DNA from: Actinomycetota bacterium
GTDB taxonomy: Bacteria > Actinomycetota > Rubrobacteria > Rubrobacterales > Rubrobacteraceae
Length of the DNA: 56,093 nucleotides
Direction of reading: 5' to 3'
NCBI GenBank assembly: GCA_004563715.1
Contig: SIRX01000160.1
Location: forward strand, 1 to 56,093
Shown here: positions 42,701-55,926 of the stretch, in pieces
Layout of the letters: each line of letters begins with the position of its first letter
Position numbering within the stretch: position 1 is the first letter of the stretch
The notes under the pieces: model-generated
The model's input: the letters and a program-made list of their open reading frames with translations, nothing else
The model's database searches: none
What the model was told of the DNA's origin: nothing
Translations under genes and position numbers: made by a program

Positions 42701-44904
42701 GCGTGGACATCTCCGAGCTGAACGCCGTTAGCCTCCGCAACGTCCCGCCGACTCCCGCCAACTACGCCCAGCGTAGCGGCCGGGCGGGCAGGAGCGGGCA
42801 GCCGGCCCTCGTCTTCGCCTACTGCTCCATCGGCAGTTCCCACGACCAGTACTTCTTCAAGCGCCCCGAGCGGATGGTCGCCGGCGCCGTCAGCCCTCCG
42901 CGCCTCGACCTCGCCAACGAGGATCTCGTCCGCGCCCACGTGCAGGCCATCTGGCTCACCGAGACCGGCCAGAGCCTCGGCCGCTCCCTCAAAGATGTAC
43001 TCGACGTGGAAGGAGAGGAGCCGAGCCTGGAGCTCAGGGACTGGGTCCACCAGAGCTTCGCTGACAAGGCTGCGAAACGCCGCGCCCACCAGCGGGCCGG
43101 CCGCGTCCTCGAAAGCGTCGAGGAGGAACTGCGCGACGTTCCCTGGTATACGGAGGGCTGGCTCGATGGGGTGCTAGATGGTGTGGAGCGTGCCTTCAAC
43201 GGCGCCTGCAACCGCTGGCGCACCCTCTACCGGGCGGCGCTCGCCCAGGCCGAGGTGCAGAACAAGATCGTCCGTGACGCCTCTCGCTCCCAGAGGGACA
43301 AGGAGCAGGCCGCCCGCCTGCGCCGCGAGGCCGAGGCCCAGCTAAACCTCCTCATCTCTGAGGCCGAAGGCGTCTCTTTCTCGGACTTCTACAGCTACCG
43401 CTACTTCGCCAGCGAGGGGTTTCTGCCCGGCTACAGCTTCCCGCGGCTTCCGATAAGCGCCTTTATCCCAGGCTCCGGCCGCCGCCACGACCGCGAGGAG
43501 TTCTTCTCCCGCCCGCGCTTCCTGGCCGTCTCCGAGTTCGGCCCGCGGGCATCGATCTACCACGAGGGCGCCCGCTACCTCATAAACCGCGTCATTCTGG
43601 AGCGCGACGAGCAGGAGCTACTCACCACCCGCGCCAAGCAATGCGAACACTGCGGCTACTTCCACCCGATACCCGGCTCCGATGACGGCCCCGACCTCTG
43701 CGAGAGCTGCGGCGCCGCCCTCGGAGCCCAGCTAAGGCAACTCTTCCGCCTCCAGAACGTCTCTACCGTCCGCCGCGACCGCATCAACTCCGACGAGGAG
43801 GAGCGCCAGCGCCTCGGCTACGAACTGCGCACCGGCGTCCGCTTCGCCGGCCTGGACGGCGACCTCTCCGCCCGCGACGCCACGATACGGAGCGGCGGCC
43901 AGACGCTCGCCACCATCACCTACGGCAACGCCGCCACCCTCTGGCGGATAAACCTCGGCTGGACCCGACGCAAGAACAAGGACCAATATGGCTTCGTCCT
44001 CGACACCGAGCGTGGCTTCTGGGCCCGGACCGAGCAGGAGACCACCGGCGACTCGGAGGACCCGCTCTCCGCCAGCACTAGCCGGGTCATACCCTACGTC
44101 GAGGATACCCGCAACTGCCTGCTCCTCCACCTGGACGAGACTCACCCAGAGGAGGTGCTCGCCTCCCTCCAGGCCGCCCTCAAGAGCGCCATCCAAGTCG
44201 TCTACCAGCTGGAGGACAACGAGCTCGCCGCCGAGCCCCTGCCCTCGCGCTACGACCGGCGTCTGATCCTCCTCTACGAGTCCGCCGAGGGCGGCGCCGG
44301 CGTCCTGCGCCGCCTGCTCGACGATCCCGGCTCCTTCGCCAGGGTCGCCGCCGAGGCCCTCCGCATCTGCCACTTCGACCCAGAGACCGGCGGGGACCTT
44401 CGCCGCGCTCCGCGCGCCAGGGAGGACTGCGAAGCCGCCTGCTACGACTGCCTGATGACCTACACCAACCAGATGGACCACCCCATGCTCGACCGCCAGA
44501 GCATCCACGAGCTCCTCATGCAGCTCACCAGCGCCACGGTCGAGGCAGCCCCGACCCTCGGCACCCGCTCCGAGCACCTGCAGCGGCTCGAACGACAGGT
44601 CGGTTCCAGCCTGGAACAAGAGTGGCTCGCCTTTATGAAGGACCGCGGCCACCGGCTCCCCACCCACGCCCAGCTCCTCGTAGAAGAAGCTGGCACTCGC
44701 CCCGACTTCTTCTACGACGGCGAGTTCGGCGCCGCCATCTACGTGGACGGCCCGCACCACGACTACCCCGAGCGTGCGAAGCGCGACGCCGCGACGACCG
44801 AGGCGATGGAAGACCTCGGCTACGTGGTCATCCGCTTCGGCCATGAGGACGATTGGGCAGCTATCATGGCCCGGTATCCCTACGTCTTCGGGGGCGGATC
44901 ATGA
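39703..44904 (+). CDS. Large DEAD/DEAH-like helicase with zinc ribbons, DUF1998-type region and C-terminal Vsr-like nuclease domain
   Basis: 1733-aa protein, first gene of a probable antiphage operon. Helicase domain 1 has Walker A TTGTGSGKS (about 112-120), DELH at D231 and GTSATLAG; domain 2 has SPTMELGVDI and QRSGRAGR from Q1023. Zinc ribbons: CRECGQEY and CLSCGISY before domain 2, and C1314/C1317/C1333/C1336 after it. C1576, C1580 and C1583 (CYDCLMTYTNQMDH) are the DUF1998/DrmB-like signature. Residues about 1610-1733 (RPDFFYDGEFGAAIYVDGPHHDY, GYVVIRF) look like a Vsr/MTES_1575 PD-(D/E)xK nuclease with D1668 and D1682. DISARM DrmA and DrmB are normally separate; here related parts are joined and carry a nuclease. 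DruE of Druantia is an alternative relative. Confidence 0.8.
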   Translation: MDVFQLRNRLVEDYGSYVGSFIRIKDARVEDEVRRSLDDGLLWPEPLIQLNPSFEAGDRIDELVGEGVLHEECERIFRAGKHSTNPGVTLRLHRHQSEAVRTARAGHNYVLTTGTGSGKSLTYIIPIVDHVLRRGPGKGIQAIVVYPMNALANSQHGELEKFLNDGYPDGKGPVTFARYTGQESEEERQRIKANPPDILLTNYVMLELILTRYDERPLVRQAQDLGFLVFDELHTYRGRQGADVAFLIRRTKELLAAHNLRCVGTSATLAGSGTHNEQRAEISRVATRLFGAEVRSENVIGETLRRATPDEDLEDPSFVSGLTARVRDGERRPPTDYEGFVRDPLSVWIESTFGVTTEEETGRLIRTTPRSVSGQDGAAKTLAALTGLPEERCAQAVEEGLLAGYSCAPDPDTGRPPFAFRLHQFISRGDTVYTSLEAEEDRYITVTGQQYVPGDRGRVLMPLAFCRECGQEYYPVRAFPDNTASTLEFRPRPLSDVHDDGESEAGFLFFSTTEPWPSESEEDFWNRLPNDWQEEHRGYPRVRKDRRKDLPRPVSVETCGRETSGEDGLEGHYFPAPFRFCLSCGISYSANLRSDFTKLASLGSEGRSTATTILSLSAISGLKEAEDLPERARKILSFTDNRQDASLQAGHFNDFVEIGLLRSALYRATLTGGEEGLAHDELTQRVFGALDLPLERYASNPSARFRQLSETRAALRDVLGHRLYRDLERGWRVTSPNLEQCGLLKISYDSLDELCAAEDVWQEKHPALVGASPQTRAKIATVLLDDMRRRLAIKVDYLDYDYQERIRRRSNQNLIPPWAVDENEEMKYAAILFPRSQRPRDPRDNAYLSARGGFGQYLRRSSTFEDYGEKPNLEETEEIIRGLLDGLTEAGIVEVVAEPGGAGEEDVPGYQVQASAMRWLAGDGTEPFHDPIRTPDRSASGGSTNPFFVGFYSEAAAGMQDLEAREHTAQVPYEVRENREESFREGRLPILYCSPTMELGVDISELNAVSLRNVPPTPANYAQRSGRAGRSGQPALVFAYCSIGSSHDQYFFKRPERMVAGAVSPPRLDLANEDLVRAHVQAIWLTETGQSLGRSLKDVLDVEGEEPSLELRDWVHQSFADKAAKRRAHQRAGRVLESVEEELRDVPWYTEGWLDGVLDGVERAFNGACNRWRTLYRAALAQAEVQNKIVRDASRSQRDKEQAARLRREAEAQLNLLISEAEGVSFSDFYSYRYFASEGFLPGYSFPRLPISAFIPGSGRRHDREEFFSRPRFLAVSEFGPRASIYHEGARYLINRVILERDEQELLTTRAKQCEHCGYFHPIPGSDDGPDLCESCGAALGAQLRQLFRLQNVSTVRRDRINSDEEERQRLGYELRTGVRFAGLDGDLSARDATIRSGGQTLATITYGNAATLWRINLGWTRRKNKDQYGFVLDTERGFWARTEQETTGDSEDPLSASTSRVIPYVEDTRNCLLLHLDETHPEEVLASLQAALKSAIQVVYQLEDNELAAEPLPSRYDRRLILLYESAEGGAGVLRRLLDDPGSFARVAAEALRICHFDPETGGDLRRAPRAREDCEAACYDCLMTYTNQMDHPMLDRQSIHELLMQLTSATVEAAPTLGTRSEHLQRLERQVGSSLEQEWLAFMKDRGHRLPTHAQLLVEEAGTRPDFFYDGEFGAAIYVDGPHHDYPERAKRDAATTEAMEDLGYVVIRFGHEDDWAAIMARYPYVFGGGS

Positions 44905-44965
44905 ACCATGTCGAGGCGCGCGATACACTACCTTAGTAAGGGATATAAAGTAAGGAGCGCAAAGT

Positions 44966-45220
44966 ATGGAGCAGAAGGCCAGAATAACCAGCAAGGGGCA
45001 GATAACGATACCGAAGGCCGTGCGCCGGGCGCTGGGCATCAAGGAGGGAGACAGCCTGCTCTTCGAGATAGAGGGGGAGGAGGTGCGGGTGCGGGTCGCC
45101 AGAGAGCCGGTGAGCTTCGCGGACTACGCCGGTATCTGGCGCGAGGGGGAAGGGATGAGTTGGGACGAGGTGAACGACTACGTCCGCGACCTGCGGGGCC
45201 GCGGCGGCGAGGACGCGTGA
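44966..45220 (+). CDS. vapB: AbrB-fold antitoxin inside the defence operon (VapB-like)
   Basis: 84-aa SpoVT/AbrB-type antitoxin: KARITSKGQITIPKAVRRALGIKEGDSLLFEIEGEEVRVRV, then an acidic, Trp-containing tail (DYAGIWREGEGMSWDEVNDYV) for toxin binding. ATG 44966 follows AAGGAG. It begins 61 bp after the helicase stop, a gap with TATAAA, which could hold an internal promoter. GTGA overlap with the toxin gene. The antitoxin would repress its own, and maybe the operon's, transcription. Confidence 0.9.
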   Translation: MEQKARITSKGQITIPKAVRRALGIKEGDSLLFEIEGEEVRVRVAREPVSFADYAGIWREGEGMSWDEVNDYVRDLRGRGGEDA

Positions 45221-45651
45221 GGACGGCGGTGGACACCAACGTCTTCGTCGCGCTCTTCTCCGGCGACGAGGGAACCTCGCGCGCGGCGCAGGTCGCCCTC
45301 GCGGAAGCCCGCGCCGACGGAGCGCTCGCGATCTCGCCCGCCGTCTACGCCGAGCTCGTGGCGGGCCGGGACGCCTCGTTCGTCGAGAGGTTCCTCTCGG
45401 AGAAAGACATCGAGGTGGACTGGGACCTGGATCGGGGCGTTTGGAGTGCGGCGGGCGCGCGCTACGGGGAGTACGCGCGGGCGCGGAGGAAACAGAGAGG
45501 CGATGCCGGCCCCCGGCGAATCCTCGCCGACTTCCTTATCGGGGCGCACGCCCTGCAGCGGGCCGGGGCGTTGCTCACCTCCGACACCGGCATCTACCGG
45601 ACGTACTTCTCCGAACTGAAAATCCTGGCGCCGGCGGAGAGCTCCCGATGA
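45217..45651 (+). CDS. vapC: PIN-domain toxin inside the defence operon (VapC-like)
   Basis: 144-aa PIN ribonuclease: VRTAVDTNVFVALFSGDEG (first Asp), ISPAVYAELVAG (Glu), RRILADFLIGAHALQRAGALLTSDTGIYRTYF (Asp residues). GTG 45217 overlaps the antitoxin stop by 4 bp and its own stop overlaps the SNF2 helicase ATG as ATGA, so it is locked into the defence operon by translational coupling at both ends. This suggests a guard or addiction role rather than chance neighbourhood. Confidence 0.9.
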   Translation: MRTAVDTNVFVALFSGDEGTSRAAQVALAEARADGALAISPAVYAELVAGRDASFVERFLSEKDIEVDWDLDRGVWSAAGARYGEYARARRKQRGDAGPRRILADFLIGAHALQRAGALLTSDTGIYRTYFSELKILAPAESSR

Positions 45652-48490
45652 GCTTCGCCGTAGGATCTCTCGTAAGAGCGCGTGGCAGGGAGTGGGTTGT
45701 ACTGCCCGAGTCCGAGGAGGAGCTGCTGGTCCTCCGTCCCCTCGGCGGCACCGAGGAGGAGGTAACGGGCGTCTACCTGCCGCTGGAGACCGTGGAGCCC
45801 GCCACCTTCGACCTGCCGGACCCTACGAAGCGCGGAGACTATCGCTCCTCGCGCCTCCTGCGCGACGCCGTGAGGCTCGGCTTCCGCTCCAGCGCGGGTC
45901 CGTTCCGCTCGTTCGCCAAAATCGCCGTCGAGCCGAGGCCTTACCAGCTCGTCCCGCTCATCCTCGCGCTCCGGCTGGACCCGGTGCGCATCCTTATCTC
46001 AGACGACGTCGGCATCGGCAAGACGGTCGAGGCCGGCCTCATCGCCCGCGAGCTCCTGGACAGGGGAGAGGCCGAACGGCTGGCCGTCCTCTGCCCGCCG
46101 CAGCTCGCCGCCCAGTGGCAGGCCGAGCTCCGGGACAAGTTCCACATCGAGGCGGAGCAGGTCCTCCCCAGCACTGCCCGGCGCCTGGAGCGCGGCTGCC
46201 GGGTCGGGGAGTCCATCTTCGACCGCTACCCGTTCGTGATCGTCTCCACCGACTTCATCAAGTCCGACAGGAGGCGCCACGATTTCCTCCGCGCCTGCCC
46301 GGAGCTGGTCATAGTTGACGAGGCCCACACCTGCGCCGAGCCGGGCGAGGGCCGCAGCGCCCGCCACCAGCGCCACCGCCTGATCTCCGGCCTCTCAAAG
46401 GACCCGGACCGGCACCTGATCCTGGTCACCGCCACCCCGCACTCCGGCAAGGAGGGCGCCTTCCGCTCCCTGCTCTCCTTCCTGCACCCATCCTTCGCCG
46501 ACCTGCCCGACGACCTCGCCGGGCCGGCGAACGAACGCCACCGCCGCCGCCTCGCCCGGCACTTCGTCCAGCGCCGCCGCGCGGACATCCGCCACTTCAT
46601 GCAGGACGAGACCCCCTTCCCCGACCGCGAGGAGGCCGAGGTCTCCTACACCCTCTCGCCGAAATACCGCGGGCTCTTCGACCGCGTCCTCCGCTACGCC
46701 GGGGAGAAGGTCCGCGACAAAGAGGGCGGGGGTCTCCGCCAGCGGGTGCGCTGGTGGTCGGCGCTCGCCCTCCTGCGCTCCCTGGCCTCCAGCCCCGCCG
46801 CCGCCGCGGAGACCCTGCGCAACCGCGCTGCCCCCTCCGAGGCGGAGACCCCCGAGGAGGCCGACGAGGTCGGCCGCCGCACCGTCCTAGATCTCACGGA
46901 GGACGAGTCCCCCGCAGCGAACGACGTGGCCCCGGGCAGCGACGCCGGGGAAGAGGACGACGAGGGTCGGCGCGAACGCCGCCGCCTCCTGGAGATGGCC
47001 CGCGAGGCCGAGGCCCTCTTCGGCAGGGAGGACGCCAAGCTCCAGCAGGCCACGAAGCTCGTCTCCCAGCTCGTGGGGGACGGCTACAGGCCCATCGTCT
47101 TCTGCCGCTTCGTCCCCACCGCCGAGTACGTCGCCGCCGAGCTGAGGAAGAAGCTGAAGGGTGTCGAGGTCGCCGCCGTGACCGGCGCGCTCCCGCCCGC
47201 CGAGCGCGAGGGTAGGGTGGAGGAGCTCTCCGGCCACGAACGGCGCGTGCTCGTCGCCACCGACTGCCTCTCCGAGGGCATCAACCTCCAGGAGCACTTC
47301 GACGCCGTCTTCCACTACGATCTCTCCTGGAACCCCACGCGCCACGAGCAGCGCGAGGGGAGGGTGGACCGCTACGGTCAGCCCAAAGGCAAGGTGCGCG
47401 CCGTCACCTACTATGGCACGGACAACCAGATCGACGGCGTCGTCCTCGACGTGCTCCTCCGCAAGCACAAGGCGATCCGCAACACCCTGGGCATCTCCGT
47501 ACCCGTTCCCGGCGACACCGAGGAGGTCGTCGAGGCGATCTTCGAGGGCCTCTTGCTGCGCGAGAGCTCCGGGGCGAGCGGCCAGGTCCTCCTCCCGGGC
47601 TTCGAGGAGTACCTCCGTCCCCAGAAGGAGGACCTCTTCGGCCGCTGGGACTCCGTCACCGAGCGCGAGCGGCGCTCCCGCACCATGTTCAGCCACGAGC
47701 CCGTAAAGGTGGACGAGGTCGCCGCCGAGCTCGCCGCCACCCGGCGAGCGATAGGCTCCGGTACCGACGTCGCCCGCTTCGCCCGGGAGGCCTTCGAGGC
47801 GCACGGGGCCGCCGTGAGCGTGAACGGCAACATGAGGATAGATCTCTCGGACGTCCCGCGCCCCGTGCGGGAGGCCGTGGGCCGTCCCGAAGGGGGCGCT
47901 ATCAAGGCCCGATTCGAGCTGCCCGTGCGCGACGGCGAGGTCTACCTCAGCCGCACGCACCCCATTATCGAGGGCCTCGCCTCGCACGTCATGGACACCG
48001 CCCTCGACCGGCTGGGCAGCGGGGCCGGTCGCCGCTGCGGCGTCACGATCACCTCCGGCGTCGAGCGCCGTACTACCCTGCTCCTGGTCCGCTACCGCTA
48101 TCACATCCTCGCCCGCCACCGGGGAAGCGCCGGGGAAGACCGGGCGCTCCTCGCCGAGGACTGCCAGCTAGCCGCCTTCGCCGGCTCTCCCCGCAGCGCC
48201 GAGTGGCTCCCCGAAGAGGAGGCCGAGGATCTCCTCTTCGCCAAGCCCGAGGCGAACGTCTCCCCGGACCGGGCGGCGCACTTCCTCACACAGGTGATCT
48301 CCGAGGGCGAAGCCCTCAAAGGTAGTCTGGGACGGGTGGCCCACGAGCGCGGACAGGAGCTCCTCGAAGCCCACCAGCGCGTCCGCCGGGTGGCGCAGAA
48401 GAGGGGCGTCCGCTACGAGGTGGACCCCAAGCTCCCGCCCGACATCCTCGGCGTCTACGTCTACCTGCCGAACAGGGGAGGGGCCGCGAG

Positions 48491-48494
<4 letters not shown>
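45648..48494 (+). CDS. SNF2/Swi2-family helicase, DISARM DrmD-like
   Basis: 948-aa helicase. A small N-terminal domain (VGSLVRARGREWVVLPES) precedes RecA domain 1 with DDVGIGKTVEAG (from D119), VDEAH (D224) and VTATPHSGKEGAF; RecA domain 2 has VLVATDCLSEGINLQ and EQREGRVDRYGQPKGKV. An acidic insertion (DEDDEGRRERR region, about 430-450) separates them. The layout and the adjacent adenine methylase are those of DrmD in class 1 DISARM; HepA/RapA-like helicase is the generic alternative. ATG 45648 overlaps the toxin stop; the stop overlaps the methylase GTG. Confidence 0.85.
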
Positions 48495-52963
<4,469 letters not shown>

Positions 52964-52995
52964 GGAGCGAGGAGTCGTGCGCGAGCCCCCAGGCG

Positions 52996-54237
52996 TTAAA
53001 CTTCCGTTCTCCACAGGGAATCCACCGGCAGGGCGTACAGGTTCTCACCAAAGGGGATGGCGGTCCTGCCGGTGTAGAGTACGACGCCGCGCCGGAAGCG
53101 GTCGCCGCACACTTCCGCCAGGGCGCGCAAGCCCCTGAAGTCGCGGGCGCCGACGGTGGCGGCGCCCTTTACCTCGACTCCTACGACATACCCCGCCGCA
53201 TCTTCGAGGACGATGTCCACCTCCTGTCCCGACTGGGTGCGGAAGTGGAAGAGCCGGGGCTGCGTCTGGCTCCACGCCGACTGCTTCATCAACTCCATCG
53301 CCACGAAGTTCTCCAACAGAGGACCGACGAGGACGGGATCCGCCGCGAGCCGCTCGGCGCTCAGCCCGTGAAGGCTGGAGATCAAACCCGTATCGCAGAG
53401 CAGGAGCTTCGGCGAACGCACCAGCCTTTTCCCCAGGTTGCCGGACCAGGCCGGAAGGGTCTGGACGAGGAAGGTGGCTTGCAGCAGGGAAACGTACCGC
53501 TTCAGGGTGCTCTGGGGCATGGCGGCGCTGCGGGACAGCTCCGAGTAGTTCACGAGCGACGCGGCGCGAGCCGCCAGCAGCGACAGCAGGCGCGGCAACT
53601 CCGTCAGCCCCTCGATGTTGGAGAGATCCCGCACGTCCCGCTGCAAGATGGTGGTGACGTAGGACCCGAACCAGGCTCGCCGTCGCGCCTCCGAGCCCCT
53701 GCCGAGCACCTCGGGATACCCTCCGCGCAACAGTCTCTCTAAGAGGTCCGAAGCTCCCTCGAGTTCTTCGGGCAAGGCGAGAGGACTTTCCGAGAAGACC
53801 GCGTCGATAAACCCCTCCTCGACATCCTCTATCTCCCCTTGCGAGAGCGGCCAGAGCGTCAGGATCTCCATCCGCCCTGTCAGCGACTCCGAGAGCCGGG
53901 GGAGGAGCAGCACGTTGGCCGAGCCCGTGAGCAAGAACCGCCCCGGACGTCTCTCCCGGTCCACCTCCGCCTTGATCGCCGGGAACAACCCCGGCGCCCG
54001 TTGCACCTCGTCCAGGATCACCCGTCCCCCAAGCCCCGCAAGAAACCCGACCGGGTCCGCCTCGGCCGCCGCCAGTGTTCCCGCGTCGTCCAGCGTGAGG
54101 TAGCGCGCATCCCGATTGTCCAGCATCCCGCTCTGTACCAGCGTGCTCTTTCCCGTCTGGCGTGCCCCGTTGAGCAGTACAATCGGAGTATCTTGCAGAG
54201 CCTCGCTAATCAGCGGAGCAACGTTTCTGCGATACAT
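52996..54237 (-). CDS. AAA-family ATPase with DUF4143 domain
   Basis: 413-aa protein: Walker A LNGARQTGKSTL, Walker B GRVILDEVQRAP, sensor LLTGSANVLLLPRLSESLTGR, then DUF4143 with a PD-(D/E)xK-like core (VDIVLEDAAGYVVGVEVKG). Such genes are widespread, mobile-like and of unknown role; some are viewed as toxins or defence-linked. It is convergent with the methylase gene (32 bp apart), so it is not part of that operon. ATG 54237; two palindromes sit just upstream. Confidence 0.9.
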   Translation of the reverse strand: MYRRNVAPLISEALQDTPIVLLNGARQTGKSTLVQSGMLDNRDARYLTLDDAGTLAAAEADPVGFLAGLGGRVILDEVQRAPGLFPAIKAEVDRERRPGRFLLTGSANVLLLPRLSESLTGRMEILTLWPLSQGEIEDVEEGFIDAVFSESPLALPEELEGASDLLERLLRGGYPEVLGRGSEARRRAWFGSYVTTILQRDVRDLSNIEGLTELPRLLSLLAARAASLVNYSELSRSAAMPQSTLKRYVSLLQATFLVQTLPAWSGNLGKRLVRSPKLLLCDTGLISSLHGLSAERLAADPVLVGPLLENFVAMELMKQSAWSQTQPRLFHFRTQSGQEVDIVLEDAAGYVVGVEVKGAATVGARDFRGLRALAEVCGDRFRRGVVLYTGRTAIPFGENLYALPVDSLWRTEV

Positions 54238-54258
54238 GAACGAAATTTAGCCCGTATA

Positions 54259-54297
54259 TGGTTGAAAATCAACCAGTTAGTGGTCGATTTTCAGCCA
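54259..54297 (-). promoter_or_regulatory. Pair of 17-bp palindromes upstream of the DUF4143 ATPase gene
   Basis: TGGTTGAAAATCAACCA (54259-54275, perfect arms) and TGGTCGATTTTCAGCCA (54281-54297, one arm mismatch) are spaced 22 bp centre to centre, 22 bp before the ATPase start. Two helical turns and matching halves suggest a dimeric regulator bound on one face. Confidence 0.55.
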
Positions 54298-54351
54298 CAA
54301 TCTTCTCTCACAAGCCGGTTCGTGAGGAGAAGAAAGAGTGAGGAGGAATGC

Positions 54352-54593
54352 GTGAAGAAGCTACTATTGGGCCGGGTGAGCTTGCGCAACGACTACACGG
54401 TGTACGAAGACGGTGGATCTTACCTCGTCGCCGGTGAGAACCGCAGGGGCCAGCGCTACGAGTGTCGGGTTCGACAGGAAGCCGTCTCCTACCTGCGCGA
54501 CCATGCCGCAGAGTTCGCCTGGACTCCGACGACCTTATCTTCAACGACTTCACCGCCTGCGTCTCCGAGTGGCTCAAGGAGAACAACTGGTGA
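54352..54593 (+). pseudogene. Small hypothetical gene with a single-base frameshift
   Basis: GTG 54352, 6 bp after AGGAGG, opens MKKLLLGRVSLRNDYTVYEDGG and continues AGENRRGQRYECRVRQEAVSYLRDHAAEF. The frame is then lost, but a shifted frame continues RLDSDDLIFNDFTACVSEWLKENNW with a stop at 54591. Adding one base near 54515 would restore an 80-aa protein. Family not recognised. Either a genuine frameshift mutation or a sequencing error. Confidence 0.55.
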
Positions 54594-54665
54594 TCGGGTT
54601 CGCCAACGCCCGGCAAATCGAGTCTATCTTCGGTTCGTCGACCAAGAGCAAACGTCACGGTCCGT

Positions 54666-54706
54666 CCCTACTCAATAGGGAATTACGTTAAACTAGTCAA
54701 AATGAC
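54666..54706 (+). promoter_or_regulatory. Small palindromes upstream of the Phd/VapC pair
   Basis: CCCTA-CTCAA-TAGGG (54666-54680) and GTCA-AAA-TGAC (54696-54706) are perfect short inverted repeats within 65 bp of ATG 54731. Candidate autoregulatory sites for the Phd-type antitoxin. Confidence 0.35.
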
Positions 54707-54730
54707 CCGTTCAGAAAAATGGAGGCAAAC

Positions 54731-55036
54731 ATGACGGAGAAGATAAGAGTGACAGAGGCGAAGGCCAATCTCTCGGCGCTGATGGCACGCGTTGGCTACG
54801 GAGGCGAACGCTTCGTTATTGAGCGGCGGGGGAGGCCACTCGCTGCGCTGGTGGGCGTCGAGGATCTGGAGCGCCTGGAAAAAGAGCGCGGTGCCACTAC
54901 TTCCCGGCCGCTGGGAGCGATAGCTCTAGCCGGAGCTTGGGGCGAGGTGGAAGAGCAGGACCTGGACGCGGTGCTGGAGGAGATCTACGCGGAGCGCGAG
55001 CGCGACACCGGACGCCCAGTAGATCTCGGCGCCTGA
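54731..55036 (+). CDS. Phd/YefM-type antitoxin of a VapC toxin
   Basis: 101-aa antitoxin: IRVTEAKANLSALMARVGYGGERFVIERRGRPLAALVGVEDLERLE is the Phd/YefM fold; the tail carries the toxin-contact helices (VEEQDLDAVLEEIYAERERDTGRPVDL). ATG 54731 is preferred because GGAGG at 54721-54725 precedes it. Its stop and the toxin start overlap as TGATG. Confidence 0.88.
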   Translation: MTEKIRVTEAKANLSALMARVGYGGERFVIERRGRPLAALVGVEDLERLEKERGATTSRPLGAIALAGAWGEVEEQDLDAVLEEIYAERERDTGRPVDLGA

Positions 55037-55446
55037 TGTACCTGCTCGACACAGACATCCTGAGCAACCTGATGAGGCGCTCCCCATCGAGCGCGCTGGT
55101 GGCAAAGGTAGCCCAAATCCCGCCTGAGCAACAGTTCACCTCAAGCGTCACTCTCGGAGAGCTTGTGTATGGAGCACACCGTCTGAGGGAGCGCACCGCC
55201 ACCCTCATGCAAAAAATAGAGGACGTCCTGCTACCCAACCTGCCCATCCTGTCCTTCGACGCTGCTGCGGCCAGGCGTTACGGTGAGCTTCGAGCCGAGC
55301 TGGAGCGGCGGGGAACTTTCATAGGTGATGCCGACATGCGCATAGCAGCCATCGCTCTCTCGCACGGCCTCAAAGTCGTGACCGGCAACGAACGCCACTT
55401 CCAGCGGGTCCCCGAGTTGGGGGTAGAGAATTGGCTGGACCAGTAA
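55036..55446 (+). CDS. vapC: VapC-type PIN-domain toxin
   Basis: 136-aa PIN toxin of the VapC/FitB type: MYLLDTDILSNLMRR, SVTLGELVYGAHR, IGDADMRIAAIALSHGLKVVTGNERHFQRVPEL. All four acidic active-site residues are visible. ATG 55036 overlaps the antitoxin stop by one base, so expression is coupled. Complete. Confidence 0.92.
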   Translation: MYLLDTDILSNLMRRSPSSALVAKVAQIPPEQQFTSSVTLGELVYGAHRLRERTATLMQKIEDVLLPNLPILSFDAAAARRYGELRAELERRGTFIGDADMRIAAIALSHGLKVVTGNERHFQRVPELGVENWLDQ

Positions 55447-55834
55447 ACAGCGCTACTAGTGCAGGGTTCCTCATGAGGCCAACTCTTACCTGTGTGACAG
55501 GATGAAGGGGGCTGCGAACCCCGGCTCTTACTCCCTGCTCCTGGCCGTCTCCGCACGGATTGGAAAAAGGTCTAAATACCGAGGAAGAAGTAGGAGCTAA
55601 CGTCGAGGAGAGGCCAGTTGCCATAACTGTACGCATGGGGCGACATAACCGACGGTTTCAAGTACACGCTCGTGCTCGGACAAGGGGAGTATAGTCGTGC
55701 ATCGCGGCTTCGGATACGAGTGCCGGGACCGGCCAAGGAGGTGGGACCTCGGAACGAAAGTGAAGCAACGTGAGTTGGGACGCAACGTTTGCAGGAAACT
55801 CAGGACTCGACCCTTTCGGTGAGTGGTCTGGTCT

Positions 55835-55855
55835 TGACACCAATTTGACACCAAC
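55835..55855 (+). repeat. Island-end motif A, right copy
   Basis: TGACACCAAT and TGACACCAAC with 11-bp period; including flanks (TTGACACCAA..TGACACCAAC.CAG) 23 of 26 bases equal the left copy. Confidence 0.55.
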
Positions 55856-55907
55856 CCAGGCGGCACCCAGCGGGATTGAGCGAACCAGCGAACTAATGCC
55901 GATCATC

Positions 55908-55926
55908 AAAATATGTACATTTGCAG
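55908..55926 (+). repeat. Island-end motif B, right copy
   Basis: AAAATATGTACATTTGCAG, same orientation as 38434-38452 with three differences. It lies 73 bp from motif A; on the left the offset is 78 bp in the opposite order. Confidence 0.45.
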
